From: Sphagnum compactum
Lineage: Eukaryota; Bryophyta; Sphagnopsida; Sphagnales
DNA: 64,000 nucleotides
Direction: 5' to 3'
NCBI GenBank assembly: GCA_965153455.1
Contig: OZ234495.1
Span: 2,480,001 to 2,544,000 of the forward strand
In this document: positions 37,075 through 49,002 of the stretch, one piece after another
Layout: each line of letters starts with the position of its first letter
Position numbering within the stretch: position 1 is the first letter of the stretch
The notes under the pieces: generated by a model
Seen by the model: only the letters and a program-made list of their open reading frames with translations
What the model was told of the DNA's origin: nothing
Database searches by the model: none
Made by a program: the position numbers and the translations under genes

Positions 37075-37292
37075 ATTTAAATCGTTTAAAAAAAAAACCA
37101 GAGTAAAAATAAATCACCAGATTCATATAATTTGGTTTTCATAATTGAGTAGCCAAAAAAAAACATAGAAGGACAATTAAAGATTTGTAGTAATTGATTT
37201 CTGGTTTTACAACCAAACCACATTTGGCTAAATATCTTCCTAGGGAGAGAGGATCGCCATTAATTTTATATTTTTTCCTACATCCTCCTACG

Positions 37293-37328
37293 ATGGATGG
37301 GTGGATGGATGGATGGATGGATGGATGA
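37293..37328 (+). repeat. (GGAT)n microsatellite
   Basis: Consecutive GGAT/GATG units with one GGGT variant. Simple sequence. Confidence 0.9.
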
Positions 37329-37439
37329 TAGTTCTAGCCCATTGCTGGATGGAGTCTGCAAAGTCTGTACGTCTGTGTACAACTACCTAGTAACTGAGTT
37401 AGTACTATTTAGCCAGCCTCTGCAAATGCAATAACAACA

Positions 37440-38937
37440 CTATTTAGCCACAATTACAGTCTTGTGTGCGCTGTGACTCTCTCTCTCTCTCTCTGTGTCT
37501 GTCTGTTGTGTCTGGTGTGTCTGGTCTGGCTCGCCTCCTTCGCCAGTGCGCAGCCCCCTCCCCTCCCTTTTCCCCTACTCTTTCCACCTTTCCAGCTTTG
37601 TGAACTCGGAAGCAACAACAGTGTTGTTGCCTTGGGGTTTGGTCTAGATCTTCTTCTTCTTCTTGCTTCTCATTCAGTTCAAGTTATCTTTTCTCTCTAT
37701 CTCTCTCTTTCTCTCTCTCTTTTTTCAAGCACCATTTGACAAGTGCCCCTTTGAGTTGCTGCTTTGCATTATAAGTATCGCGAGAGTTTGTTGTGATTGT
37801 TGTTTTGGTCGGTTCTCTAGTAGTGTTTTTTTGCCTTCCTTTTTTTTGTTTTATTTGTTTGTTTGATCTGGTGGTGTGAGGGAAGGGGGAAGCTGTGGGT
37901 CAAAGTGTGGTGGTTGATCTGCTTCATAGACGCGGAGTTCTTTCTCGGGAAGAAGTAGTCCTGGTGTTGCGGGAGCTGGAAGTGTGGTGTTATGGCGTAC
38001 ATTGGGTAGCTGTCCAGGTCTACAAAGATCAGATCTGGAAAGTACAGAATATCCGCTTGCTTCTCTCTCTGTCTCTCTCTGTGGAGCGTGCGTGTATGTG
38101 TCTGCGTGTGTATCTGTGTGTCAGAGACTAGGAAGCGGTGGTGGGGATGAGGTGCATTTATGTGGGGTGTTGAGCTCGGTTGACATGTGTTTGTGAGACG
38201 TATCATCGCCGTCTCAGTTGCAGTTGACGAAGAAGCAGCTGTTGTAGCTACGAAGTTTCGCAGATCGATCGGCCGTGGTGGACTTAATCCTTCGACCCTG
38301 GAGTGTGTGTATTTAGCTTGATTTTGATTCTTTCACGATTGGGTGTGAAAGTAGTAGCTGATCGACTGTTGCAAGATATGTCGTGGCAGTCTTGAAGTGA
38401 AAGCTGGTGGCGGTGCGTGACCACGCGGTGTAGCGGCTGACTCGAGCCTTTGTGTGGTCTGTCAGTGTTCACCGCTTCCGTCATCCTTGCAGGAACCTTA
38501 TAAGCAAGTCGTAATATAAGCCGATAAATTCATGGGCTTGCACACAAGAACAACAACAACATCAACAATAGTCCTTTGAACTCATGACTGTCGGACGCTA
38601 GCTTGTTTTCCAGCAGCTCGATCGTTCTCAGGTCTCTCATCAAGCCTGCTGTGGGTGTTGTGTTTCTTGAGCTTCTAGGTTGCCATTGCAGCTTCTAGAA
38701 CTACTACCAGCAGCTGGTAGCACGCTTAAGACCTAGATCACACTGACCTAGAGCTATACATGTTTTGATGCTCGAGGTACTCTGGGGGATGCATGCATAG
38801 CAAGCAGCGGTAGATTGATTGTGTTGGGCGCGGAGCTCCACTCTTGTTGTTGCACTAGAGCAGGAGTTGCTGAGAGAGAGAGAAGAGGGTGGTGTGATCA
38901 GTAGTAGACAGAGCTTACTCTAGGGTGCACGGTCAAA
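37440..38937 (+). promoter_or_regulatory. Putative promoter and long 5' leader of the GPAT gene
   Basis: Composition changes sharply here to more GC and to pyrimidine-rich tracts, including (CT)n at about 37477-37492 and CT-rich runs at 37690-37726 and 38058-38085. Such tracts are common around plant transcription starts. No convincing TATA box is visible, so the transcription start cannot be placed. TCATCCTTGCAG|GAACC near 38492 could be a 3' splice site of a leader intron, but this is speculative. Several ATG triplets upstream of 38938 would create short upstream ORFs if transcribed. An in-frame TAG (38905-38907) lies just before the chosen start. Confidence 0.5.
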
Positions 38938-40899
38938 ATGTTGGGGGAGTTTGGAGCTGTTGCTCTCTCGTCGCTTTCTCAGGCGTGGTCATCGCGCTGG
39001 GCTGGGATCTCTAAGCTGGGCTTTCCCTTCAAGTATGCGGCGGCGGATGCGTCCAAGATCTACTGCGCGAACGAGCCATTCGACGTGGTAGAGAACTGCA
39101 AGATCACCAAGGGACGAGAATCACAAACCATTGTGTCGGACCTGGACGGAACTCTGTTGCGATCGCGAAGCTCCTTCCCTTACTTCATGCTCATTGCCTT
39201 TGAGGCCGGGAGTCCCTTGAGAGCCGCCATCCTTCTTTTGTTATCACCGCTCGCATGGGTGATGTACAACTTCATTTCCGAGTCCGCGGGGATCAAGATC
39301 CTCATCTTCTTGTCTTTCGCTGGTTTGCGTCTGTCGGCCATCGAGACGGCCGCGCGAGGAGTGTTGTCGAAGTTCTACCTGGAAGACATGCACTCCCGTA
39401 GCTACCGAGTGTTCATCGCCTGCGGCAGACGCTGTGTCGTGACTGCCAACCCGCGCATCATGGTGGAACCGTTTCTGAAAGAGTACTTGGAGGTGGAAGC
39501 CGTTATGGGGACAGAGATTCAAACTACTAGCGGAGGTTACGCCACTGGATTTGTCTCCGCGTCTACTGATGTTCTCGTCGGCTTGAACAAGCGCTCCGCA
39601 GTGAAGAAATACTTCGGAAACGATGCCCCGGACATCGGACTCGGAGACAGAGAAAGCGACTACCCATTCATGTCCTTCTGCAAAGTAAGTCGCCAAACTT
39701 CCGATCTCTTCTCTACAACAAGCTCTTCACCCTGACCTAATATTGTAGCAGCTCATGGATCTGGAAGAAGAAGAAGAAGAAAAGCTTGATCAGGCAACAG
39801 CTGGATCATCTGTCTAGCTCCAACTACAATGTTCAGAGATAGAATTTGCTGAGAGAAGTAAGTATTCGTCAATCAGCAGCTGCAACTTTCCTTTCTGACA
39901 TCGCAATTGCTGTTGCACTTGCAGGAAGCTTATATTGTTCCGAGCGACGAGCCCGTGGAGGCAGTTCCGAAGAACGAGTACTTGAAGCCGCTGATCTTCC
40001 ATGACGGAAGGCTAGTGTGCAGGCCGACGCCATTGATGTCGCTTGCGATTCTCTTGTGGACACCCATAGGCATAGTTCTAGCAGTGATCCGGATCGTCAT
40101 CGGCCTCATTCTACCCATGTGGTTAGCAAGAGTGGTAGAGACATCACTGGGCGTATCCATGATAGTGAAAGGAATCCCACCCAATTCTCATGCAGCCGCT
40201 GCAAGCAAGAAAGGAGGACGACAACAACCACCACACCGGGGAGTACTGTTTGTCTGCTCTCATCGCACTCTTCTGGATCCCATCTTCTTGTCCGTGGCAG
40301 CGGGGAGAAGAGTCTCAGCCGTGACATACAGCATTAGTCGATTATCGGAGATTTTAGCACCGATCAGAACAGTGCGACTGACGAGATGTCGCGACACGGA
40401 TGCACAGACCATGACTACACTCTTGAAGCAAGGGGATCTGGCCGTCTGTCCAGAGGGGACCACTTGTCGAGAACCGTTTCTGCTGCGGTTTAGCTCGTTG
40501 TTTGCGGAGCTTGCGGACGAGATCGTACCCGTGACGATGAACATCAAGATCCAATTGTTTCACGGAACTACTGCTCGAGGCTGGAAGTGCATGGACCCTT
40601 TCTTCTTCTTCATGAACCCTGCTCCAAGCTACGAAGTCACGTTCCTTGAGCAACTGCCAATCGAAATGACTTGTACTGGTGGGAAGACCAGGCATGAAGT
40701 CGCCAACTACATTCAAAAGGAGCTTGCAAAATCGCTGGGTTTTCAGTGTACTGATTTAACTCGTAAGGATAAGTACCGAGTGCTTGCTGGTACTGATGGT
40801 ACTGTTCCAGCTTCTTCTTCTTGTTCTTCTTCTTCTTCAGCTGCTGCTGCTGCAAAGAAGCAGCAGCTTGCAATCAGGAGTAGAATTGTGGGTTGCTAG
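38938..40899 (+). CDS. sn-2 glycerol-3-phosphate acyltransferase, land-plant GPAT4/6/8 type (two exons)
   Basis: Exon 1 is 38938-39684 and exon 2 is 39925-40899, joined between codons across a 240-bp GTAAGT...TTGCAG intron; total 573 residues. Residues about 60-249 form a HAD-like phosphatase domain. It keeps the DLDGT nucleophile motif (Asp68, Asp70), a Lys near 218 and the GLGDRESD motif (Asp237, Asp241), as in the phosphatase-active GPAT4/6/8 members. Hydrophobic segments lie at about 83-131 and 287-314. The acyltransferase domain carries HRTLLDP (His362, Asp367) and [11 protein letters not shown] (424-434). These enzymes transfer acyl groups from acyl-CoA to the sn-2 position of glycerol-3-phosphate and remove the phosphate to give 2-monoacylglycerol, at the ER, for cutin. 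The protein is longer than typical (about 500 aa), owing to a linker near 335-352 and a Ser/Ala/Gln-rich tail after 542. The start is supported by an in-frame TAG 33 bp upstream. Confidence 0.95.
39685..39924 (+). other. Intron of the GPAT gene
   Basis: It has donor AAA|GTAAGT and acceptor TTGCACTTGCAG|GAA. Splicing joins SFCK to EAYIVP, which reproduces the continuous motif found in this family, and the intron contains in-frame stops (first TGA at 39733). Phase 0. Confidence 0.93.
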
Positions 40900-41014
40900 T
40901 GGGGGAGCTGGGTGGGGAAGAGCTTGAGAATTTGAGTGTTTTTTTTTTTTCCTAGTTTTTTTTTCCAGCAATTGAATCCCACATTTGTTGTATTAGAGAC
41001 TAAGGTGGTGAAAC

Positions 41015-41560
41015 AAAACCCAACAATACAAGAGGGAGGGGAAGAGAGAGAGATTGGGGGGAGAAACAAAACCAACAACATTGCAAGAGGGAAAGAGAGT
41101 TTTGGTGTGGGGGTGGAGGACAAGGACATGAAGGACCTTAGTTTTCTCCAAATCTTAACAAAATTACAAGCAAGAGGAAGAGAGAGAGACAGAGAGAGAG
41201 AGGGTTTGAGGAGAAGGACCTTCCTTTGTTTTCTCCCAATCTAAACAACATTGCATGAGGGAGAGAGCTTGGAGGGGAGCATGAGAACTTGGGCCTTTTT
41301 TTTTGGCTCCAAATCTAAACAAATCTTGCAAGAAGGAGAGTTTGGGGGAGAGGACAAGGACAAGAAGGACCTTTTGTTTTCTTCCAGTCCAAACAACATT
41401 GCAAGAGGGAGAGAAAGAGAGTTTGGGGAGAGGACAAGACCATATGGACCATAGTAAATTCTTCAAATCTAAACAGCATTACAAGATGGAGAGTGGGGGG
41501 GGAGGGGGGAGAGGATGAGAAGGATCATAGGACCATAGTTTTCCTCAAATCTGGTTGTTG
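41015..41560 (+). repeat. Purine-rich minisatellite downstream of GPAT
   Basis: About seven imperfect units of roughly 50-86 bp share an anchor (A)AACAACATTGCAAGAGGGAGAG and a following GTTTGGGG..GAGGACAAGGAC..GAAGGACCTT..TTTTCTCC block. Anchors fall at about 41021, 41072, 41157, 41243, 41317, 41391 and 41471. It begins about 115 bp after the stop codon, so it probably lies in the 3' UTR or just beyond it. The strand is almost entirely purine in the GAGAG parts. Confidence 0.8.
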
Positions 41561-42891
41561 TTGCCAATGAATGATTTGTGAAAAACTTTGGTTTGTTATT
41601 ATCATGGCTACTACCTACTCAGGGAAGAGCAATGGGTGAAAGAATTTCCTGAAGTTTGTGGCCCAATTGTTGTTGAATAGTATTGTTGGCGGTGCTCCTT
41701 TTGTAGAGGAGGAACTTTCTCTTTCATGCTAGCATGGATGTGTGTTCTTAGTAAAGCTTCAAAGTATACAAAAGACATACTCAACAAGTTGAGCATTTGT
41801 GCAATTAACCCCTCTTATGAAATTTAAAAAGTGATCCATGATCACTAATTTCAGTACCACCAGCAGATTGATATGTTTCTGGCCAATTTTCTATCCTTTT
41901 GCGACCCAAGAATGTATCTAGCAAATGTGCAACAAATTGGGTATTAGAAAAATTGTGCCATTGGGATTAGAGTATCGGGTTCTGATTGCGGGAAATGGAT
42001 GGAACAATATGTGTGTGTGTGTGTGTGGACAATGAAAGCCATATATGGGTTTGAATTTGTACAAATTTTCATCTTTGTTGCAGATTGTTGTTACCTTCAA
42101 ATTAGACTTGGAAAACAAGATTTAGCTTAATGTTATTATCACACAAACTCCTTATCTAGTAGAAGGATCACATGACTCATGGCCCCAACAGAAGTTCTGA
42201 ACTGTGTCAGGTAAACTCTTCCTTATTGCAACAATTCAGTCCTTTCTTGGGTTTTAAAGTATATCCACATACATTATCTTGCCTTGAATGTGCATAGTCA
42301 TTCAAGTTAGCATTTCCATTACTTACTCTGCTGACTTGATACTAGTCTATTACTCATTACTCATTTGAAGGCCTGGTGGGTCAATGCCAATTGTGTGTTC
42401 TCAGTAAAGGAGAAATTCTTAGGGTTTTTCTTCACCACCCTCCCCCCCCCCCAAATTCTTCTTTCAAAACATGGAATTCCCATCCACAAAGAAAACCCCT
42501 CAAAGAAACCACACATGTTTGGATTTTAATTAATTCTCTCAATCTGTCCTTCACTACATTTTGCTTCTTAAAACCTTTATTGTAATAGGATTCAAAATTC
42601 GACAAATTTTGGATAAACAAGTCCCCTTTCCCATGAGAAAAGAAAAAAAATATTATGAATAAATAAAATAGTTAAAGAGGGAATAGTTTGCTCATGGAAA
42701 GTGTGAATCCACAACACCATTCACATAATTGGTAACAGCTCATACAAATCCCTACCACCATTTGTCATTACTAGAAACATAGTACTGTAGTACATTTTCA
42801 AGTTTTGCATTTGGGTACTGAATAAACATTTTGGTTTTCAAATTTCACTTCCATAGTAATTAATAATAATTTATGAAAATCTCGACTTTAC
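41561..42891. other. Intergenic DNA, no gene recognised
   Basis: A (TG)n run lies at about 42009-42027 and a C11 run near 42441. No polyadenylation signal for the GPAT gene could be fixed with confidence. No coding region recognised. Confidence 0.5.
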
Positions 42892-43026
42892 ATTGGAGTT
42901 GTTTGTAAAGTGATCCTCACTTTGGTCCTCACTTTGGACTATGCTACTCACTCATCCTTACTTTTCAATCTGGAAAGTCCTCTAAAGTGAGGATCACTCC
43001 TCAAAACTAAGGATGAACTCCCCAAT
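42892..43026. mobile_element. Small foldback element, about 135 bp
   Basis: The ends ATTGGAGTT and (reverse-complemented) ATTGGGGAGTT lead into AGTGATCCTCACTTT on the left and its exact inverse AAAGTGAGGATCACT on the right. The block AAAGTGA-TCC-TCACTTT at 42907-42923 is itself palindromic. It would fold into a strong hairpin. Size and structure suit a short MITE. TA flanks are possible but not decisive. Confidence 0.55.
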
Positions 43027-46000
43027 ATAGTTTCTTTTCTAATGATGATCCAATCTACCTAGGTCCAACAAAGTCCCCTAATTTCGCTTCTTTTGAAACA
43101 ACAATATCAACAATTTGAAGAAGCCAAAAGCATTTCAAGAAGCAAAACAAACACTCACCACTGCACACCTAAATTGCTCTCCAAGCTTTGCCTTTTGAAA
43201 TGCAAGCTCAAGAAATGACACACAAAATTTCAACAAGCAAAAACACATTGAAAAAGAAACAATGTTATGTCAAAAAATATATCAAACCACGATGATAAAT
43301 TGTATACACATGTACATATAGTATCAATATTAGGGCTATGTCTACAGGTAGGTACCTACTTCATTGTGCTTAGGGCTTATGTGCGAGTTTTTGATTTTTT
43401 GAATTTTGTAAGTTCTCGATTTCTTGAATTTGCTTCTTAGTATTTTGCAATGCATTTTGAAAAACATTATATAATGTTCTGTTTGCATAGTTTGTAGTCA
43501 TGTTATTTGTACTAAGGTTGAAGGAGGCTCATTGGATTTTGCAAAACATTTTACACTATTTTTTTGGAACAATTTGTATTGAGGTTGAAAGAGGTTTAGA
43601 AAATAAAAATTTGTGCCATAACTTTGTTTTGATATGCATACATTTGAAAATGAAAAATGGGGACAAACAAGTTGTAATAAACTTTGTTCAATGGTTTATT
43701 CAAAACCATCACAAGATTTTTTTTCCATTAGGCCATGGGAAGTCATCTTTCCATTTTGAAATTGGAAAGATGGCATTTTGCCATCTTAGCATTCTGATAA
43801 TAAACATCTTGTCATTAAGTATTTGATCACAAATCTTGCCTTGATAACATCTTTCCATTTATTTTTTCTAACTAATTTTTAATTAGTTGTGTTCACATTT
43901 ATTTCACAACTCTATTAATCAAACTACAAATCACCATAAAATAAAATCTATCAATATTTTTCATGGGAACATGTATTATTTTCTAAAAACTTCCTTACGT
44001 GAGAAATATTCCCAAAGGTCATAACATTGATGGCATATGTATTTTTAACCTATTGTAGCCTTCCAATGGAAAGCACCTATCCATGCAATAAGAAACAAGA
44101 CCCCATTTTTAGTAATTTTTCATTAGCTATTGTGATCACAACATAATGTATGTAATTGTGATCATAATAGCCTCATGGAAAGAGACCTTATGAGTGAAAC
44201 TAATTGTTCACATGAAGCTTTTGTAATGAATGAACATTTATTTCCCAAATCCATAAGATAATCCAAGAATAACATATCAACAACATCCATGAAATTATTT
44301 CATATTAATAAAAACATTTGTAGGTTGTCTATGATGAATTATTAATCTTGATGCATGAAATGATGCCCTTAATAATGCATGAAAGTTTTGCTTTGTTCTA
44401 GTGTAATTTCAATTCCCATTAGTGTTGTTGGGAAATTCACCTACTATTTCATTGTGTTGATGTGTATTAATTCATTTCAAGGAGTATAGAAGTCAATTCA
44501 AGACTTGGCATTAACTCATTACAACACAAACACAAAGTCTTGCTTTGATATCTTGTTCAAATATGGTGACCAGTTAGTGGGAAAACTTAAAGTGAAAGTT
44601 ATTCGTCATTTCCCAACACATGTTGGAAGTTATAATGAACTTTAAGACTACGTTTTGTGGTGTAGACAATCAAATGTGAGGGGTTGCAATTTAAAACATA
44701 CATTCAAACTTTGTAGTAACAACAAATCATACATAAGACCCTTGGTGGGTATACAAGTTGTTACTTCGATAGTTGGAACATGAAACATTCCATGCATATG
44801 AAAGCATGATGACATAAATTACGATCTACATAAAGAACTTGAATAACATTGAGCAAACAAAATAATTTTCAAGAAAGGTGTTGAAGGAGGTGTTGCCATT
44901 AACACCATCAAACAATATAAACATTAATGGTCATAACACAATAATGAACATAATAAGTAAATTCATTCCCAAAATGTTCAAGAATGATGATTTGGAGGAA
45001 TCATCAAATGTTACATAATTAATGACACATCCTTGGGAAGTTTGTTAAGTGGTACCAATTGTAATTCTTAATTTTGAAAGAGTCAAATAACCCAATTCAC
45101 ACTTCCAAACCTTTCACAATTCGAACAAGAGATTGAAAGCTTTGGAATGACTAAAACAAAATGACAAATGACATATATAGTGTTCCTTATAATATGCTTT
45201 GTATGTCCCCATGGCAACTACATTGATTTGAATTTTTTTCAAAATTTCCAAAGTCCCCTTGAATTTCAAGGATTCATAATTTCTCAAATGAAATCCAAAA
45301 AATTAATTTTTCAATTATGAAAATTTTAAAACTTTTATGTTACCTAAATTCAATTCTATGCGATTTAAGTATAGTTTAATCGTACATCCAATTCAAGTAA
45401 TGGTTGTTTCAACCCAAATGTTAGACATGATTTTCATTTAAACATTTGAAAATTATTGCATGTTTTGCATCTAATCCAAGGATGCACAACTTTGTAGGAG
45501 ATCACATAATATTGCAAATGTGCCATACATGCATGAATAAAAACAATTGGAGTTTGGAACAATACGTCATATGTTGTCCTTTGTGACAACAATTTTCATC
45601 ATAATGTGATACTATTTGACTACATGACCATAATTTCCAAATGGTATCAACAATGTACATATTCATTTGCAAATGCACAGTTAAAGACAAACTAAATTGC
45701 ATATGGATTGTTTGTTGCTTAGTTAAAACCACAATAATTATACAAAGAAACTTCCATAAAATTTGTGTAAATTTTAAAAATGTAACTCTACACAATCAAT
45801 GACATGTGTTAGCCTTACTAATGGTCATCAAATTAGGTTATCACCAAGAGTTACATAAGCACCATAGTATTGCACATGTTTGTGGGTTAATCTTATGCAA
45901 ATAATGTAATTTTGGAGATATTTTGACCATGGCCACATTAATTTATTTCATTTGGTGCAAGGAATTTTTGTTTTGTCATGATGGCCTAAATGAAGCAACA

Positions 46001-48143
46001 CAAGGAAAGCTTTGAATGTCCCACATTTAATTTAACATGACACTTTAATTTCAACTATTATTTGAAAAAATAGTATTCATTAGTTGAGCTTTGAGGTCTA
46101 GACTTTGATCCATGGTTCGAAATGCTTTTACATGAACTAAAATTTTGGAATATATTGATGAGTAGGTAACATTTGGAAACTTGTAGGTTCTTCAACTCAA
46201 TAACAATAATGAACAAATGGATGTAATCACTTTAAGCATTTCCAAACTTAGATTTTAGAATGGAGTAAGAATATAATGTCAATTTTAAGGGTAATGTTTT
46301 AGCTAGTGACAAATGGAATAATTAGCTAAAGTTAGCATTTTATAAGAGAGTTTATCTCATCTTGAAGGAGAAGATTGTATGAGATCAACCCTTGGCAAAA
46401 TTATGTGGGTTTAATATTTTTTTATTGGTTTTTATTAAGTTTAACATGTGACAAAATATTACGAATTTTTTAATTTAAAACTATTCTGAAAGAAGTTAGA
46501 ATTCATTTTTTTCGAACATTTATTTGCTTCAATTTAACAAGGTTTACGTGTTATTGGTTTTCAAAAGACTTTTTTTTTGTCTGTCAGGAAAACCCTTTCT
46601 TGCTTTTTCTTATTCAGGTTTTATTTGTACACAATTAACAAAGGCCTCAAGTATGTATGTTACTATTTGTTTAATATCATGCTTTTATTTTGTAGAATGT
46701 CTTTGACAATCCAATTTTCTAATGTTGTTTTTGGGAAAATCTTTGCAAATAGAGCAATGTGGTGCAATGGTATTGTCGGGTTGCCATTGGCTGTCATTTG
46801 TACTTGGAAAATCTCGTATTGTCTCATTGTGCATTTCGTTCAAGTTTGTACTCTTGTATGTCAAAGGCTGAGGCTAATTTTGCCTACTAAGTTGGTAGCT
46901 GAATCCCCACAAAACTGTCAGGGTAAAATGCCATTAACTCGACAAGACCTAAGGTCTAGGAAGACAAGGAGATCCATTATACTAGAAATCTTGTGTTTTG
47001 ATTTTGAAGGTTGGGTAAGGGGCAGGAATCAAGAAATAAGAGCTTCACTTCTATCATCAAAAGAAACTTGAGCCACAAAAAACCATTGTCAGAGTGACCC
47101 AAGCACTTAAAATTCTTCAAGCTTCCAAGAGCAATGAGGTTCACAAGCACCCAAGCACTGGGTTGTCAGTTCAACAACCAAAAGGACAACTGGCCTTTGA
47201 GGGAATGATCACGAGAAGCTGATGTCATAACTCATCCTGCATCAGTTGAGAGCATACACTGAATTAATTCCCAACCAAAACCTGGAAAAAAAAAAAAAAC
47301 CAAACAAGCTGCACATCTGAACAAATTACACAATTTGTTGTTTGTTTTGTAAGAAGAAATCATGCAAATAACTGAAGTGTGCGTGCATGTGTGTGTGCAA
47401 ATACCATACACCAAAACATGAGAGAAAACACCCAAAACAAACAAAACTTCCACATCTGAAGAAGATGAGTGACTGAATCGTGCAAGCAAGTGCGCAGATG
47501 TGTAAGTAATGGTTGACCTGTACGGAGGATGGCCCATGGTGGGGGTCAATTATTTATTCTGTCCCCAATCGCAACCATAAGAAACACCCAGAGCCTCCTT
47601 CTTGAGTACCCAACTTATGTGTCCATAATTTTTTATTATAACATGATTCTATTTGCAAGCAGTTCAAATGTATACTCTGTACCTGGTTTTCAGTTTTAAT
47701 GGGGACTTGGAACTCTCTGGCACGAAAGTTTCTGCCAAGGCCATAAGCTCAGGATGTGTCTGTAGTTTGAAGTTTCCCCACTCGGGCTGTACCCACCTTC
47801 TAGAACACACACATTGGCAACAGTTGTTGCTGCAATATTTCTTTCTATCATTGCCACTCAGTGTATATATACATATTATCTCTGTCAACTCAGCTGTCCA
47901 TACATGTTATGTTGTACTTTGTATCGGTCCTTTGCAACAATGGTCCTTTGCACTGGAACCTTGCAAAGCATCAAGCAAGATCTGCAGGTGTGTTTTGTGG
48001 CCTCACAATTCACCTGTCTTTGACACTCAAGTCAGTTGACAGGTATGAAGGGGTTCATGGTTATCAGCAAAGGACAGAAATGCCTCATGATTCTTAAAAG
48101 CACAAAACCCACCCCCAAAAAAATAAAGAGAACAAGAGTTCTC
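43027..48143. other. AT-rich intergenic DNA, no gene recognised
   Basis: Open frames of up to 164 codons (46577-47071 plus strand) and 128 codons (47653-48039) lack any recognisable domain and have the composition of the surrounding noncoding DNA. From about 46.9 kb onward GC is a little higher and the DNA less decayed, so an unrecognised exon or noncoding transcript cannot be excluded. Confidence 0.4.
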
Positions 48144-48182
48144 CAAGAGCATCTACAAGCATCTACAAGCATCTACACCCAC
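48144..48182. repeat. (GCATCTACAA)3 decamer repeat
   Basis: Three consecutive GCATCTACAA/C units follow AAGA. The AGAGCATCT phrase resembles ends of plant MITEs, but no partner end was found. Confidence 0.6.
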
Positions 48183-48491
48183 ACTCCCTATTTGGGCGTC
48201 TATCTCTGTATACCGCATCCAACGTAGAGTGTTAATTATTCCTCGCCATTCCCACACGTAAACATGAAAAAGTGGAGACTTTACAGTGGGAGATTATCTA
48301 AATGTCACCATGCAGGTCGATCATTATGGCTGGCCAATCAAAAACAGTCATTTGATTTTACTGGCCCTCTTGGAAGGCACTATCTCCAGGAGCATATTTA
48401 TGGGCCAAAACAAAGTTCCACACTACTTGAAATCTGTACTTCATCCAAAGTAGTGTGCACAGGCCATTTTACTAAAGTAGGCGCAGATGCA

Positions 48492-48999
48492 CTAAGAGCA
48501 GCCCCACCCATGCTCAGTATGTTGCCCTGCATTATCATTTCTTGTATCCATGATTAGTAATTTGCTTTTTCTCAACCTCACCTGTTAAACTGAGAATTGG
48601 GACTGCAAAAGGTGGGAGACTTCTAATAGCAACCCACCTAGACCAATCAAACTATCTAGCTAATCAACAACAGGGTGTTAATCTATGCTGTGCAATTTGC
48701 CAGTCTCTGCATCAGTATTTCTTGCATCCAAGATTAGTTATTTGCTTTTTCTCAACCTTGCCTATAAAACTGAAAACTGGGGACTGCAAAAGGTAGGAGA
48801 CTTTGGATGGCAACCCATCTTGACCAATCAAACTATCTAACCAATCGAACAACATGTGTTAGGCTATGCTTTGTGCATTTTGCCAGCCTTTCCTGTGAAA
48901 AAGGCGGGGCCAAAACCATTTTGCTAAGCCAAACTGGCATGTTGTAACATTTCTTCATCCAAAATATACTGTGCAGTGCACTGGTGGAGTTGCTCTAAG
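48492..48999. mobile_element. MITE-like element, about 508 bp, with internal duplication
   Basis: The left end CTAAGAGCAGCCCCACCCA and the right end reverse-complemented (CTTAGAGCAACTCCACCAG) are imperfect inverted repeats of a type common on plant MITEs. The interior is noncoding and contains the 180-bp tandem duplication annotated separately. No clean target-site duplication is visible. Confidence 0.5.
48538..48890. repeat. Tandem duplication, 180-bp period, two copies
   Basis: Copy 1 (48538-48716) and copy 2 (48718-48890) align along their whole length at a constant 180-bp offset. Shared phrases include TTTGCTTTTTCTCAACCT, GGACTGCAAAAGGT and GACCAATCAAACTATCTA. Substitutions are scattered, so the duplication is not recent. 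Confidence 0.8.
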
Positions 49000-49002
49000 A
49001 GA

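Larger units (their letters stand above)
35688..37439. other. Intergenic DNA upstream of the GPAT gene, with homopolymers
   Basis: No gene recognised. It contains poly-C stretches at 36280-36306, a very long poly-G run (separate entry) and repeated 'CTATTTAGCC' phrases at about 37408 and 37440. Two segments (36540-36790 and 36940-37200) share phrases such as 'GGGGTGAT(T)', 'TTTGGTTTT', 'GTAGCCAAAAA' and 'AAAGATTTGT', suggesting an old duplication of about 390 bp. Confidence 0.45.

Noticed and set aside
39244-39696. 150-codon minus-strand frame inside GPAT exon 1
   Set aside because: It is the shadow of the GC-rich coding exon; the plus strand has clear family motifs.
40017-40716. Other frames overlapping GPAT exon 2
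   Set aside because: Compositional shadows of the acyltransferase exon with no motifs of their own.
46577-47071. 164-codon plus-strand frame
   Set aside because: No recognisable domain, AT-rich Phe/Leu/Cys start, and no splice or codon evidence; it could not be supported as a gene.
47653-48039. 128-codon plus-strand frame overlapping several others
   Set aside because: Three overlapping frames on both strands are equally open; no family recognised.
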